From the NCBI RefSeq assembly GCF_003326475.1, contig NZ_JPWA01000014.1, forward strand, positions 1-64,000: a DNA stretch of 64,000 nt, given 5' to 3'. A program made the translations under genes and the position numbers. This document shows, one piece after another, positions 52,139 through 61,393 of this stretch; within the stretch, counting starts at the first letter, position 1; the number at the start of each line of letters is the position of its first letter. The notes beneath the pieces are model-generated. The model did not search any database, was not told where the DNA came from, and was given only the letters and a program-made list of their open reading frames with translations. Source of the DNA: Thalassospira xianhensis MCCC 1A02616 (GTDB lineage: Bacteria > Pseudomonadota > Alphaproteobacteria > Rhodospirillales > Thalassospiraceae).

Positions 52139-52298
52139 AATTTAATACTCGAAAACTGGGTTCCACGGAGGGAATCGCCCCTCGTTGAAAGTCGGCGCAG
52201 TATGCCAGCATTAGACAGGAAAGCAACAGGAATATTTCGTTGTATTTCAACAACTTAAATCAATAGGTATTATTTTACCACACTGATTTTGATCATCC

Positions 52299-52757
52299 TC
52301 ATACCGCCTTTGGCTCTGCTCCCTTTTCGGGTGGCATCGCGTAAGTCCCGATGACATGCGCGCAAAGCGCGCCATCAACAGCAGACCGGATATGGCATTC
52401 CGCAATCAGAAGGCGCTTGCCCGCCTTGAGGATTTTCGCCTCGGCCAGCAAATCGCCCGGCTTTGCCCCCGAAAGGAAATGCACGGTCGCCTCGGTTGTA
52501 ACCGCCAAGTCGGCCTTGGGTACCACAAGCCACGCCACAGCATAAAGCGCAATATCAGCCAGCGCAAAGATCGCCGGACCGCAAATCACATTGCCCGGCC
52601 GAATGTGCCGTTCATTGAACGGCAGGCGCAACAGGGCACGATCCCCCGAAAGCTCTTCCGTCCTGACATTCATATCCCCGACAAACGGGACTTTTTCACG
52701 CATGATGGCGTCGAAATCCGCCAATCCGATGCCGGTACGGGGTGGCATGGCTGTCAT
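52299..52757 (-). CDS. PaaI-family thioesterase (hotdog fold)
   Basis: Hotdog-fold acyl-CoA thioesterase of 152 aa. The segment RPGNVICGPAIFALADIALYAVA (about residues 51-73) is the active-site helix region; the usual HGG is replaced by VICG. AVTTEATVHFLSGAKPGDLLAEAKIL is the second conserved strand region. The substrate is unknown; relatives act on aromatic or fatty acyl-CoAs. No catabolic genes adjoin it. Confidence 0.82.
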   Translation of the reverse strand: MTAMPPRTGIGLADFDAIMREKVPFVGDMNVRTEELSGDRALLRLPFNERHIRPGNVICGPAIFALADIALYAVAWLVVPKADLAVTTEATVHFLSGAKPGDLLAEAKILKAGKRLLIAECHIRSAVDGALCAHVIGTYAMPPEKGAEPKAV

Positions 52758-52910
52758 ATCGGGTTCCTCCCTGTCGCCAACCCTGGACGGATGGCCTTGT
52801 TCCCTTTGACCAACAGCCTGACATAACGTTTACGTTAACGTCAACTCTTTCAGCATACGTACCCCTTGGCATAAAGTCGCAAACCACCATGTCCCGCTCC
52901 GTTACCGGTT

Positions 52911-53513
52911 TTATCTGCCAAGGATGACCGAAAGCTCGATCACTGTCATCCAGATCACCGCAACAATAACGATCCCGGTAATCAGAAAGGAGCCGATATT
53001 AGGCAGCCATCTTTCCATGCCCCGACGCCTGATGGCGAGTGTATGAACAGATGAAACAGGTTTGGTTTCCGGTGCGTTCCGTAAAATCCGCCTGCCTTGA
53101 TTTTCGGGACGATACCCGCTGGCTTGGCTATCGTCGGCATATATTGGAAATTCCGGGTCGTCATTCGGGACCTCACCCGATGGCATTATCGATGCAATGA
53201 AGTCGATGAACGGGTGATCTTCCGGTCCGTCGTCCGATGCCGCGACATTCGTCTTTACATTCTTCACATCAATATCCGGATGGCGACCGGATTTGGACGA
53301 CGCTGCCGCCTGGCTTTTGACATGGCGGCGATGTTCCGGGCTCTGATGGTCCGATTGTGGTTCCGGGTCTCCACCACCGTTCTGCTGATCGGCACTATCG
53401 AGTTCCGACGTCAAAACGCCCTGCCCGGGGCTGCGACGATGAATGCCCGCAGACAGCATCCTTGATGCCGAAGCATGATAGACACCTGATACAGGCAATC
53501 TCTGGCTTTTCAT
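52911..53513 (-). CDS. C-tail-anchored membrane protein A (shared LP-x21-EL tail)
   Basis: Unrecognised protein of 200 aa. Residues 1-165 are hydrophilic and low in structure, with His, Gln, Ser and Asp runs. The only hydrophobic segment is at the very C-terminus: WLPNIG, then about 18 apolar residues, then ELSVILGR and stop. It is therefore a tail-anchored inner-membrane protein with a cytoplasmic body. The terminal signature LP-x21-EL-x6-end recurs with identical spacing in the next two genes upstream. GGAGG lies 7 bases before ATG 53513; the longer open frame to 53678 overlaps gene B and is rejected. Confidence 0.65.
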   Translation of the reverse strand: MKSQRLPVSGVYHASASRMLSAGIHRRSPGQGVLTSELDSADQQNGGGDPEPQSDHQSPEHRRHVKSQAAASSKSGRHPDIDVKNVKTNVAASDDGPEDHPFIDFIASIMPSGEVPNDDPEFPIYADDSQASGYRPENQGRRILRNAPETKPVSSVHTLAIRRRGMERWLPNIGSFLITGIVIVAVIWMTVIELSVILGR

Positions 53514-53566
53514 GATACGCCTCCAATAGCCAGATGGCTCTGTGCAAAACAGACGACCATGCACCG

Positions 53567-53854
53567 TCAACGCGACAACAGAACAGCAAGCTCTGAATAT
53601 GTCGCGAGGACAACACTCGCAATTACGATACTGACAATCAGGGACGCCCCGACGCGCGGCAGATTTTTCTGCATCCAATCGGTCAGATCAAATCCAGAAC
53701 CGGCATCTGAGCCGGACCTTAGAAATCTTGGCCTGACCGGGCCACGCAGGATAACTGTGGGCTTGTCCACCTCATCGTTGGACGCCCAATGATACCGGTT
53801 TTCCGGAAGATAAACCGGGTGTCGGTCTTCCTGACCTTTTACGTCACTTTCCAT
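53567..53854 (-). CDS. C-tail-anchored membrane protein B (shared LP-x21-EL tail)
   Basis: Short protein of 95 aa. A 63-residue hydrophilic part (HPVYLPENRYHWASNDEVD...) is followed by WMQKNLPRVG, a hydrophobic segment and YSELAVLLSR at the end. The tail has exactly the same spacing as proteins A and C (LP, 21 residues, EL, 6 residues, stop). The ATG at 53854 has GGAGG only 16 bases upstream, so the start may be slightly different. It lies 53 bases upstream of gene A on the same strand and is likely in one operon with it. Confidence 0.62.
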   Translation of the reverse strand: MESDVKGQEDRHPVYLPENRYHWASNDEVDKPTVILRGPVRPRFLRSGSDAGSGFDLTDWMQKNLPRVGASLIVSIVIASVVLATYSELAVLLSR

Positions 53855-54128
53855 GGCGACTACGGCGGTACCTCCGCCGTCTCCTGCAACAAGGGTTATG
53901 TCACACTCTGACCACCTTCATTGCCGACATACCTTGCCGATCAATTCAGGCCATCACCCCCTCGTCGTCCAATCTCCCCATTATCTGATCTCGAAACACC
54001 GGACAATTCCGTCAAAAGCCCGATGCCTGTCACATGGTTCATTATGCGACAATTATACTAGACGTGAAGATTCGGGCAGGTTTGAGGCAAAATGCAGAAT
54101 GCATTTTCTATTGCTGATTGTTTTGCGA

Positions 54129-55019
54129 TTATCCGCCAATCAGTTTGCCAAGCTCGGTATAGACCAGCACCAGCACATAACCGACCGCAATGGCCGCCAC
54201 CATATAGGCACCAAGTTTCGGCAGGACCTTGTCAAGCGCCAGCGCATTGCCCCGCGCCCTTGCCTTTTTTTCGGCCTTGGCCTGCCTTGCGGATTTTCGT
54301 TTGACGGAATGTGCCTGCGATTCCCTGGTCACATTGCGCCGCCGGGCTTCTTCCTGACTGACCCAGCTTGAACTGTTATCGGGTAAATCAATATTTCCCG
54401 ATCCGGTTTTTGATGCCGATTTCAGGTCATCAACGCGACCGGTAATATCATTATGGATATCCAAACCGGTTTTCGCGCCTTCCCCCAAGCCTTCCAGATA
54501 TTCGCGATATGCACTGCCCTCGGAATCATCCCTGCCCTGCCCGTCATTCTGTGCGGTCTCGGCCTGCGCCGCATTGGGTCGCGCCTGCAGGGCGATATTG
54601 CTGGCAAGGAAATGACGATTGGGCTTGGGGCGGTCCCCTTGTTTCGCAGCGTTGTGAAGGTCGCCTGCGGTAATCGGTCGGCTTTTTTTCGGAGCCGCCG
54701 GTTTGGGCCCGGCCATCGCCGCCCCGGAAATATCGCGCCCGGCATCGGGATCAATGGTGCTGACTTCCGGATCATCGGGATCCGCTTCGGGTCGACGGGG
54801 CTGAAGAATTTCAGGCACGTCAAAACCACGACTTAACAACCGCGCACGTGCTTCGGCACGCTGACGTTCCATGTCCCAGTCCATGACCTCCTTGCGGTCA
54901 TAGCGTTTCATTTTCGTCTTCGCGACCGGCGAAACCGGCTTGCGTTTTTCAACGATCTCCTTGGTGGTAACAAAACGACCAGGAGCCCGCCGCGGCTTTC
55001 GTTGTTCGTCGTTGCTCAT
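54129..55019 (-). CDS. C-tail-anchored membrane protein C (shared LP-x21-EL tail)
   Basis: Protein of about 296 aa. The body is strongly charged and Pro/Ala-rich (RKPRRAPGRFVTTKEIVEKR near the start, a Lys/Arg-rich stretch at 240-260), probably disordered with a helical part near 160-185 (YREYLEGLGEGAKTGLDIH). The C-terminus reads KVLPKLG, a hydrophobic segment, then YTELGKLIGG and stop, the same tail as A and B. ATG 55019 is chosen over an in-frame codon two triplets upstream. It lies 274 bases upstream of gene B. No known family is recognised. Confidence 0.65.
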   Translation of the reverse strand: MSNDEQRKPRRAPGRFVTTKEIVEKRKPVSPVAKTKMKRYDRKEVMDWDMERQRAEARARLLSRGFDVPEILQPRRPEADPDDPEVSTIDPDAGRDISGAAMAGPKPAAPKKSRPITAGDLHNAAKQGDRPKPNRHFLASNIALQARPNAAQAETAQNDGQGRDDSEGSAYREYLEGLGEGAKTGLDIHNDITGRVDDLKSASKTGSGNIDLPDNSSSWVSQEEARRRNVTRESQAHSVKRKSARQAKAEKKARARGNALALDKVLPKLGAYMVAAIAVGYVLVLVYTELGKLIGG

Positions 55020-55173
55020 TCCCAATCGTCCTCACATGGGATCATCACCCGGTATGAAGCCTTGATCTTGCATTTTTGGTTTTCAACAAAACCGGGACGT
55101 GAAATTCTACAACGACAATATATTGACGCAAAAGTAAAAAACCTGCAGTGCGCGCCATCACAGGGAGGCCCGA

Positions 55174-55983
55174 ATGACCCGCAATTCCCCTACCAGTCAC
55201 ACTGACGCAAACGAACTTGTCCTGCGCGAGGATCAAGGTCCGGTCACGACACTGACCCTGAATGCCCCGCAAAGCCGTAACGCCCTGTCAGGGGCAATGA
55301 TGGGAGCCCTCCATACCGCACTGGACAAAATCGCCACCGACGAATCCATCCGCTGTGTGATCCTTGCCGCGAACGGCCCGGCTTTTTGTGCCGGTCATGA
55401 CCTCAAGGAAATGAACGGGATTTCAGCCTGTGACGGCCACGCCGCCTTGTTTTCCCAATGCAGCGCCTTGATGATGCGGATTGTGACCCTGCCTCAGCCG
55501 GTGATCGCACGCGTTCACGCCGTGGCCACGGCCGCCGGTTGCCAATTGGTGGCAAGCTGTGATCTGGCAGTCGCCGGAACATATGCGAAATTCGCCACGC
55601 CCGGGGTCAATATCGGGCTGTTCTGTTCGACCCCGATGGTGGCACTCAGCCGCAATGTATCGCGCAAACATGCGATGCGCATGTTATTGACCGGCGACCC
55701 GATTGATGCGCAAACCGCCTGGCAGATGGGGCTGATTTCCGATGTTGTCGAAGATGACGATCTGATCACCGCAACTGACGACCTTGCCAAACGCATCGCA
55801 TCGCGTTCGGGCATGACGGTTAAACTGGGCAAGGAAGCCTTCTATCGCCAGCTCGAAATGCCGCTGTCGGCGGCCTATGATTTCGCATCCCGGGTGATGA
55901 CCGAAAACATGCAAAAGCATGACGCCCGCGAAGGCATCGGGGCCTTTGTTGAAAAACGCCATCCGGAATGGCGCCACGAATGA
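55174..55983 (+). CDS. Enoyl-CoA hydratase/isomerase family protein
   Basis: Crotonase-fold enzyme of 269 aa. The oxyanion-hole segments are LAANGPAFCAGHDLKEMNG (about 68-86) and AVATAAGCQLVASCDLAVAG. The Glu residues used for hydration in classical hydratases are not obvious: the first position reads ATAAGCQLVASCD, so hydratase activity is uncertain. GGGAGG precedes the ATG. It is a single gene, divergent from protein C by 154 bases. Confidence 0.88.
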   Translation: MTRNSPTSHTDANELVLREDQGPVTTLTLNAPQSRNALSGAMMGALHTALDKIATDESIRCVILAANGPAFCAGHDLKEMNGISACDGHAALFSQCSALMMRIVTLPQPVIARVHAVATAAGCQLVASCDLAVAGTYAKFATPGVNIGLFCSTPMVALSRNVSRKHAMRMLLTGDPIDAQTAWQMGLISDVVEDDDLITATDDLAKRIASRSGMTVKLGKEAFYRQLEMPLSAAYDFASRVMTENMQKHDAREGIGAFVEKRHPEWRHE

Positions 55984-56071
55984 TTGCTTTGCCACCTGCG
56001 ATTTTGCCCTCGACTTCGCAATCGGGATCAGGATTTATGATTGGATGAAAAGCACCTGAAGGAGGGTAAAG

Positions 56072-56707
56072 ATGAATCTTGAAATCTGGCTGGCCTTCGT
56101 TCTGGCCTGCACAATCGTTCTGGCCATTCCCGGCCCGACCATCATGCTTGTGGTCAGCTACGCCCTTGGCAAGGGACGCCAGACCGCATGGGCAACAGTC
56201 CCCGGTGTGGCACTGGGCGATCTGACGGCGATGACGATTTCGCTGGCCGGTGCCGGTGCATTGCTGGCGGCCTCGGCAAATGCCTTCACGGTCCTCAAAC
56301 TGTGTGGGGCGGGTTATCTGATTTATCTTGGCATCAAAATGCTACGGGAAAAACCGGGCACACTTGAAGACAATCCCGATGCCAAACGCAACCGACCGTC
56401 CCGCATGTTCCTGCAGGCCTATATCGTGACGGCCCTGAACCCGAAGGGCATCGTGTTCTTTATCGCCTTTGTCCCGCAGTTCGTTAATGCGTCGATGCCA
56501 GTCGTTCCGCAATTCGTCATCATGACCGCGACCTTCGTCTCGCTGGCGGCGGTCAATGTTGCGATCTGGGCGATAATGGCTGGTGCCCTGCGTGAAAAGT
56601 TCCGCAAACCGACCGCCATGCGCCGCCTGACACGTGCCGGGGGTGCCGTCATGATTGGTGCGGGCCTTCTGACCGCCCTTACCCGCCGCGCGAGCGCTGC
56701 GGTCTGA
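56072..56707 (+). CDS. LysE/RhtB-family amino-acid exporter
   Basis: Inner-membrane exporter of 211 aa with about six hydrophobic segments. The family signature is IPGPTIMLVVSYALGKGRQTAWATVPGVALGD (about 18-49), and GAGYLIYLGIKMLREKP near 80. Substrates in the family are lysine, homoserine, threonine and related solutes. A very strong AAGGAGGG precedes the ATG. Its last 29 bases overlap the 3' end of the convergent MsrQ-like gene. Confidence 0.9.
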   Translation: MNLEIWLAFVLACTIVLAIPGPTIMLVVSYALGKGRQTAWATVPGVALGDLTAMTISLAGAGALLAASANAFTVLKLCGAGYLIYLGIKMLREKPGTLEDNPDAKRNRPSRMFLQAYIVTALNPKGIVFFIAFVPQFVNASMPVVPQFVIMTATFVSLAAVNVAIWAIMAGALREKFRKPTAMRRLTRAGGAVMIGAGLLTALTRRASAAV

Positions 56708-57560
56708 CAAACAGGCTCGATGCGATCTGACCAAGCCATTCACGGCCAATCGCATCGCGCCCGAACAGGCTGACGACCGCAACGAACAACCCGCTCAGCA
56801 ACACATTCCATGCCGGGCGCAACGGCCACATGAATTCAAGATTGGCGGCAAAAACAGCCGATGGCGGCACACCGGTCGCAAGCCCATACCACGCATATTC
56901 GATCCCCGCGGTTGCCAGCCCCGCCAGAACCGCAATTGAGACCAAAACGAACGGTGATCGCAGCGACCAGTCACGGGCATGCGCCACGCGATACAGCATC
57001 AGGGCGACAAAGAATCCCGACATCAGGGTCGCTTCGCTGACATCAATTTTCGACTGCATGAAGAAATGAAGGGCCGCAAGAACACCAATGCCATAGCTGA
57101 TCCTGTGCAATCGGGTCCAGTTCTTGCCCAGCCTGCGCATCGCTGATTTGGTTGACGTCACCCCAAGGATGACAAGCCCCGTCAGCGCGACAAAGCCGAT
57201 GGTCAGATAAATCCGCACCAGAATTTCATTGGCAACGCGTAACACATCCCACGACTGGCTCAGCATATATAACAGCAGGTGGATCACGGCATATGCCAAG
57301 GCGGCCAAACCGACCTGACGCCGGATCTGGACAAGCTTGCCCGCACGCGTAATCCGGCGAAGCGGCGTTATCAAAAGCGAGATCAGCAACATTCTGATCG
57401 CCCAGTCCCCGCTTTCAAGGATCGCTTCCTTGACAGGAATGGTTGCCCCGCCTTCGGCAAAGACCGGCCATAGAATGAAACAGCCCGGCACAAGCAGCAA
57501 AGCAAACACAGTCAGTTTGAAAACGGAAAATCTGCCAGACGGATCAAGCCATGGATACAT
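56679..57560 (-). CDS. MsrQ-like heme membrane protein (ferric reductase-like TM domain)
   Basis: Integral membrane b-heme protein of about 293 aa, related to MsrQ (YedZ), the quinol-linked partner of the periplasmic methionine sulfoxide reductase Msr[32 protein letters not shown] and [20 protein letters not shown] carry the heme His residues. It is about 80-90 residues longer than typical MsrQ, with extra hydrophobic segments at the C-terminus. No msrP gene is adjacent, so the partner is open. ATG 57560 is used. The gene overlaps the lysE-type gene tail to tail by 29 bases. Confidence 0.8.
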   Translation of the reverse strand: MYPWLDPSGRFSVFKLTVFALLLVPGCFILWPVFAEGGATIPVKEAILESGDWAIRMLLISLLITPLRRITRAGKLVQIRRQVGLAALAYAVIHLLLYMLSQSWDVLRVANEILVRIYLTIGFVALTGLVILGVTSTKSAMRRLGKNWTRLHRISYGIGVLAALHFFMQSKIDVSEATLMSGFFVALMLYRVAHARDWSLRSPFVLVSIAVLAGLATAGIEYAWYGLATGVPPSAVFAANLEFMWPLRPAWNVLLSGLFVAVVSLFGRDAIGREWLGQIASSLFVRPQRSRGG

Positions 57561-57768
57561 GCAGGGCACCTTTGATATTTTGCGCGTTTGGAATCATATC
57601 CCTTACTCAACCCGGTTTTTCACGCCCCGTCAGTTAAATCCGCCATCAACTTTCTGCGAGCGCCGCGGCATCACACAATCCCGACGCCAGAAGATTGCGG
57701 CAGCAGATCAAAACCTTATGTATCATACAGATATAACGATGCCGTATCGCAAACCAAAGGCAGATGAC

Positions 57769-58212
57769 ATGAGCGATTTTAAAAATCCCGACGACAATGC
57801 CACCCAGGCACTGCTTGAACGCACCCGAACCATTGCACTGGTCGGCGCCAGCCCCAAACCCGAACGCCCGTCAAACGGCGTTATGAAGTTCCTGCTGTCG
57901 CGCGGCTATCACGTTATCCCGGTCAATCCCGGTCAGGCAGGTGGTGAAATCCATGGCCAGAAAGTCGTCGCAACCTTGGCCGATATTTCCGAACCGGTCG
58001 ATATGGTCGATATCTTCCGCAATAGCGAGGATGCCGGTGGTGTGGTTGACGAGGCGATCGCGATAGGTGCCAAATCCGTCTGGATGCAGCTTGGCGTGAT
58101 CAATGTCGGTGCCGCGACACGCGCACAGGATGCCGGGCTTGATGTCGTGATGAACCGCTGCCCCGCGATTGAAATTCCCCGGCTGTTTGCCCCGGACTGG
58201 AAAGTCGCCTGA
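57769..58212 (+). CDS. CoA-binding domain protein (YccU-like)
   Basis: Small Rossmann-like CoA-binding protein of 147 aa. The segment [38 protein letters not shown] (about 20-57) is the hallmark of the CoA_binding_2 family (YccU). [21 protein letters not shown] and [10 protein letters not shown] follow as in relatives. The role is unknown. ATG 57769 has AAAGGCAG upstream; the much longer open frame upstream to 57337 is antisense to the MsrQ gene and ignored. A terminator follows. Confidence 0.9.
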   Translation: MSDFKNPDDNATQALLERTRTIALVGASPKPERPSNGVMKFLLSRGYHVIPVNPGQAGGEIHGQKVVATLADISEPVDMVDIFRNSEDAGGVVDEAIAIGAKSVWMQLGVINVGAATRAQDAGLDVVMNRCPAIEIPRLFAPDWKVA

Positions 58213-58240
58213 GCAATCATTCACCGGGGCAGAAAAACCA

Positions 58241-58270
58241 AAAAGGCACTGCATTTGCAGTGCCTTTTCT
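58241..58270 (+). terminator. Rho-independent terminator
   Basis: AAAAGGCACTGCA (58241-58253) pairs perfectly with TGCAGTGCCTTTT (58256-58268). It ends the CoA-binding gene and, on the other strand, may end the 58291 gene. Confidence 0.88.
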
Positions 58271-58290
58271 TTGCTTTCAGCAGGCCATCA

Positions 58291-58932
58291 TCAGCCGCGA
58301 CCGCAGATTTTCATAAGATCGGGGACAAGCCCCTGATTGCCGATAAAGACCGGCTGCACCGCGCTTGTTACCGTATAGGTGGTTGTGACTTCGTTCACCA
58401 GCGGATCGTAAAGACCAGCCGTTTCCATAACCAGTGACATCACACCGTCGGACTTGATCCGAAGTGCTGCAAACCCATTGGCATATTCGGTACGCGCACA
58501 CTCTTTGCCAAGAATCTGATCAAACTGATCGACCAGCGCATAACGCGGATTTTCGATCAGATGATCGCGTTTGGCGACGGCACCGGCAATCAAACCCGCA
58601 CGGGGGATATATTTGCCAAACCGGACCTGTGATTGAACGATATATCCATCGGGGAAATAGACGGCGACATCTTCCGCAAGAAGAATTCGGTCGCCAATAA
58701 CCTGGCCGGAACGCAGCAATGCCTTGATCCGTTTGCCGGGAATTTCGCCGGAAAATGCATTAAAGCTAAGATATTTTCCGTCACCGCGCTCGGCAGCATA
58801 AAACTTTTCAAAAGGAACCGGTGGCGTCTTATCTGCAGCTTGACCTTGCTCGGCGAAACTTCCTGCAATTACCAAAACGGCCATCGCGCAGATACCGGCA
58901 CCGCGCAATGAACGGCACAAATTTCTGATCAT
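58291..58932 (-). CDS. Exported protein of unknown function
   Basis: Secreted protein of about 213 aa. The signal peptide runs to about GQA-ADKTPP (near residue 33). The mature part has GDGKYLSFNAFSGEIPGKRI, YIVQSQVRFGKYIPRAG and a pair of Cys (GKECART and the C-terminal KICGRG) that may form a disulfide. It has the look of small periplasmic proteins that carry an SH3-like or SLAM-type fold, but no family is assigned. ATG 58932 with GGGGG upstream is preferred over the frame to 59001. Confidence 0.7.
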   Translation of the reverse strand: MIRNLCRSLRGAGICAMAVLVIAGSFAEQGQAADKTPPVPFEKFYAAERGDGKYLSFNAFSGEIPGKRIKALLRSGQVIGDRILLAEDVAVYFPDGYIVQSQVRFGKYIPRAGLIAGAVAKRDHLIENPRYALVDQFDQILGKECARTEYANGFAALRIKSDGVMSLVMETAGLYDPLVNEVTTTYTVTSAVQPVFIGNQGLVPDLMKICGRG

Positions 58933-59044
58933 TTTCCCCCGTCTCTCCCTTTTGCGGCTGGGATATCCCGCAGACATTAGGTGTATTGCGTCCAATTTCA
59001 ACCGTTATTCACATGTCCGACTGTGTATTTGATCGAGTTTCCAT

Positions 59045-59079
59045 AAAAAACAACGGGGTGGCATTATGCCACCCCGTTG
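59045..59079 (-). terminator. Rho-independent terminator of the OmpA lipoprotein
   Basis: CAACGGGGTGGCA (59051-59063) pairs perfectly with TGCCACCCCGTTG (59067-59079). On the minus strand it is followed by six T. Confidence 0.9.
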
Positions 59080-59105
59080 CCAAAGATTTGGTAAATGACC
59101 GAGAA

Positions 59106-60005
59106 TTAGTCGATCGAGATCGTCACACGACGGTTACGCGGTTCGCGAACACCATCCGGAGTCGGGATCAGCAATTCGCCTTCGCCGACGGCATCGGTGT
59201 CGACCTTGTCAGCCGTAACACCACGGGTGGTCAGCTCAGACAAGGCAGCAGCAGCACGACGCTCGGACAGGCCCTGGTTGTAGGTTGCCGGACCAGACGC
59301 ATCGGTATGGCCAACAACGGTAACATTGCTCATGCTCGAAGCCCACTGTTCGGCAGCGGCATCAAGAACACGCTCGGAAACCGGGGTGATCGCGGTGCTG
59401 TCAAAGTCGAAGAAGATGGTGAACAGGCGCGGTGCGGCTGCAACCGGTGCCGGTGCCATTTCTTTCGGCTCTTCTGCACGCAATTCTGCCATTGCGGCTT
59501 CAAAATCTTTCCAGCACTGGCTGATCAGTTCGGTCTGCCAGCCTTCTTCGCTTTCTTCGATCCAGCAATCGAAACGAGCCTGAGCAATTGCGGCGGTATC
59601 CGGTTTTGCTTCACGCTTGCCATCGTCAAGAAGAGCAATCAGTTCATCACGAACGGCGCGCTTCTGTGCGATTTCTTCGGCGTCAAAACGCCAGTTGGCC
59701 GGATCTTCAGGAAGGATGGTTTCGTTTTCGGCGACCTTGCCTGCTTTCTTCGCAAAGAAGTCGGCGTCGAAGAAATCGTACCATTCATCGGCTTCACGCT
59801 GAGCGTAAGCGATATATTCGGCTTTAAGTGCCTTGCCAAACGCGGTGGTCGGCTCAGCACCGGTAACAGCGCTATTAACGGAATTGCCATAAGTCAGCGG
59901 GTTACCACCGTACATGACGGCCGTACCCGAGTTGTCGACACTGCTACACGCGCTAAGAAGGGCAATGCCCCCAATAGCACAGATAAAAGACGGACGAAGC
60001 TGCAT
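59106..60005 (-). CDS. OmpA-family lipoprotein
   Basis: Outer-membrane lipoprotein of 299 aa. The lipobox is LLSACSS (Cys about 20). Residues 50-185 are acidic and helical (EYIAYAQREADEWYDFFDADFF, then several Trp and Cys residues), followed by a short Ala/Pro hinge. The OmpA-like domain has FTIFFDFDSTAITPVSE, VTVVGHTDASGPATYNQGLSERRA and PRNRRVTISID, with the intact Asp/Arg pair for peptidoglycan. It resembles Pal-like proteins but is longer. A strong terminator follows. Confidence 0.88.
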   Translation of the reverse strand: MQLRPSFICAIGGIALLSACSSVDNSGTAVMYGGNPLTYGNSVNSAVTGAEPTTAFGKALKAEYIAYAQREADEWYDFFDADFFAKKAGKVAENETILPEDPANWRFDAEEIAQKRAVRDELIALLDDGKREAKPDTAAIAQARFDCWIEESEEGWQTELISQCWKDFEAAMAELRAEEPKEMAPAPVAAAPRLFTIFFDFDSTAITPVSERVLDAAAEQWASSMSNVTVVGHTDASGPATYNQGLSERRAAAALSELTTRGVTADKVDTDAVGEGELLIPTPDGVREPRNRRVTISID

Positions 60006-60249
60006 GTTTTTGCCCCTATAGTTCAGGTTGTTATTCAGTAACCTACAATATCACCAATGATGGTCATATTATGTCTCTAAACGACCGAAAATACGAAAAG
60101 TTCCATAACATTAGGTTCAGGTGGTATTTTGTGGTCACTTTTCAAGATCGCCTAAACCTGCGATGCTAAAACATCATACGCTAGTATGTGGGCTTTAGAC
60201 TACAACCCATGTTAGCAGCACATACATTATCTGAGCAAGTGAGGTTTAA

Positions 60250-61230
60250 ATGATGGAAACAGATATGGCGACAATTGCCGAGATGCTAAAGGCATTTGCG
60301 CTGGGCTTCGGAATGGACCTGCTGGGTGCAGTTCTTATTCTGATTGTCGGCTGGTGGGTCGCTGGCCGCGCCTCCGCCCTGGTCCGCCATTCCCTGAAGA
60401 ACGCAAAATTTGTCGACTCTACAATCAAGCCGCTTGCTGCAAGCATTGTGCGCTATCTGATATTGATCTTTGTTCTGATCGCGGTTCTGTCGAACTTCGG
60501 CGTCCAGACGGCAAGCATTATCGCCGTACTCGGTGCCGCCGGTCTTGCTATCGGTCTGGCCCTGCAAGGCACGCTTTCAAACATAGCCGCTGGCGTCATG
60601 ATCCTGATCCTGCGCCCGATCAAAGTCGACGAGTTTGTCGAAGCCGGTTCGGTTTCCGGGACCGTGGTGGAAATCACCCTGTTCACCACACTGTTTAAAA
60701 CGCCGGACGGTATCTATGTGTCGGCCCCGAACTCGCAGATCTGGAACAGCTCGATCAAAAACTATTCGCGCAATCCGACCCGCCGTCTCGATATCAAGGT
60801 TGGTATTTCCTATGACGACGATGTCGATGCAGCACTCGACTTCCTCAAAAATCTGGTCGCAAGCGATCCGCGCGTCTTGAAAGATCCGGAACCCATGAGC
60901 TTCGTCGCGACCCTTGGCGAAAGCTCGGTTGATCTGACCGCACGCGGCTGGACCAATACGGCTGACTTCTGGGCCGCCTTCTGGGATCTTAGCCGCCGCT
61001 CGAAAACCGAACTGGAAGCCGCCGGTTTCTCGATTCCCTTCCCGCAACGCGATCTGCATATCAAGGAAGGTGTCGAAACAGCATCAACCGCTCTTCCGGC
61101 CAAAACTGCACCGGCAAAAAAACCGGCAACCCGCAGTACTGCGGCAAAGCCTGCGGCTAAAACAACCGCAACAAAATCGACGGCTGCCAAAAAACCTGCC
61201 GCCAGCAAATCAACCACGACCAAAAGCTGA
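60250..61230 (+). CDS. mscS: MscS-family mechanosensitive channel with Lys/Ala-rich tail
   Basis: Small-conductance mechanosensitive channel, 326 aa. Three TM segments lie near 18-38, 63-83 and 92-115. TM3 is the pore helix in AVLGAAGLAIGLALQGTLSNIAAGVMIL, followed by RPIKVDEFVEAGSVSGTVVEI. A cytoplasmic MscS_C domain follows to about 280. After it comes a 45-residue Ala/Lys/Pro/Thr tail (TAPAKKPATRSTAAKPAAKT...) that E. coli MscS lacks and that looks like a histone-H1-type repeat. ATG 60250 and 60253 are both near GAGG. Confidence 0.92.
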   Translation: MMETDMATIAEMLKAFALGFGMDLLGAVLILIVGWWVAGRASALVRHSLKNAKFVDSTIKPLAASIVRYLILIFVLIAVLSNFGVQTASIIAVLGAAGLAIGLALQGTLSNIAAGVMILILRPIKVDEFVEAGSVSGTVVEITLFTTLFKTPDGIYVSAPNSQIWNSSIKNYSRNPTRRLDIKVGISYDDDVDAALDFLKNLVASDPRVLKDPEPMSFVATLGESSVDLTARGWTNTADFWAAFWDLSRRSKTELEAAGFSIPFPQRDLHIKEGVETASTALPAKTAPAKKPATRSTAAKPAAKTTATKSTAAKKPAASKSTTTKS

Positions 61231-61254
61231 TTTGTCATAAAAATTTGATCTGTC

Positions 61255-61284
61255 AAAGACGGCCCAACCGGGCCGTCTTTTTTG
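61255..61284 (+). terminator. Rho-independent terminator after mscS
   Basis: AAAGACGGCCC (61255-61265) pairs perfectly with GGGCCGTCTTT (61270-61280), followed by TTTG. Confidence 0.9.
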
Positions 61285-61393
61285 TTTTCACATCGGCATT
61301 TCGTATCGAATCCCGGCGTAGTAGCCCGCTGTTACCCGCTGATCCCCGTCATGATCTATAATTTTTCGATCACACCAAACGGGAGGATAAATA

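Noticed and set aside
53514..53678. N-terminal extension of tail-anchored protein A to 53678
   Set aside because: It would overlap gene B by over 100 bases. GGAGG directly before ATG 53513 fits the shorter protein.
57337..57768. Upstream extension of the CoA-binding protein
   Set aside because: It is antisense to the MsrQ-like gene. The conserved protein starts at 57769 with its own ribosome site.
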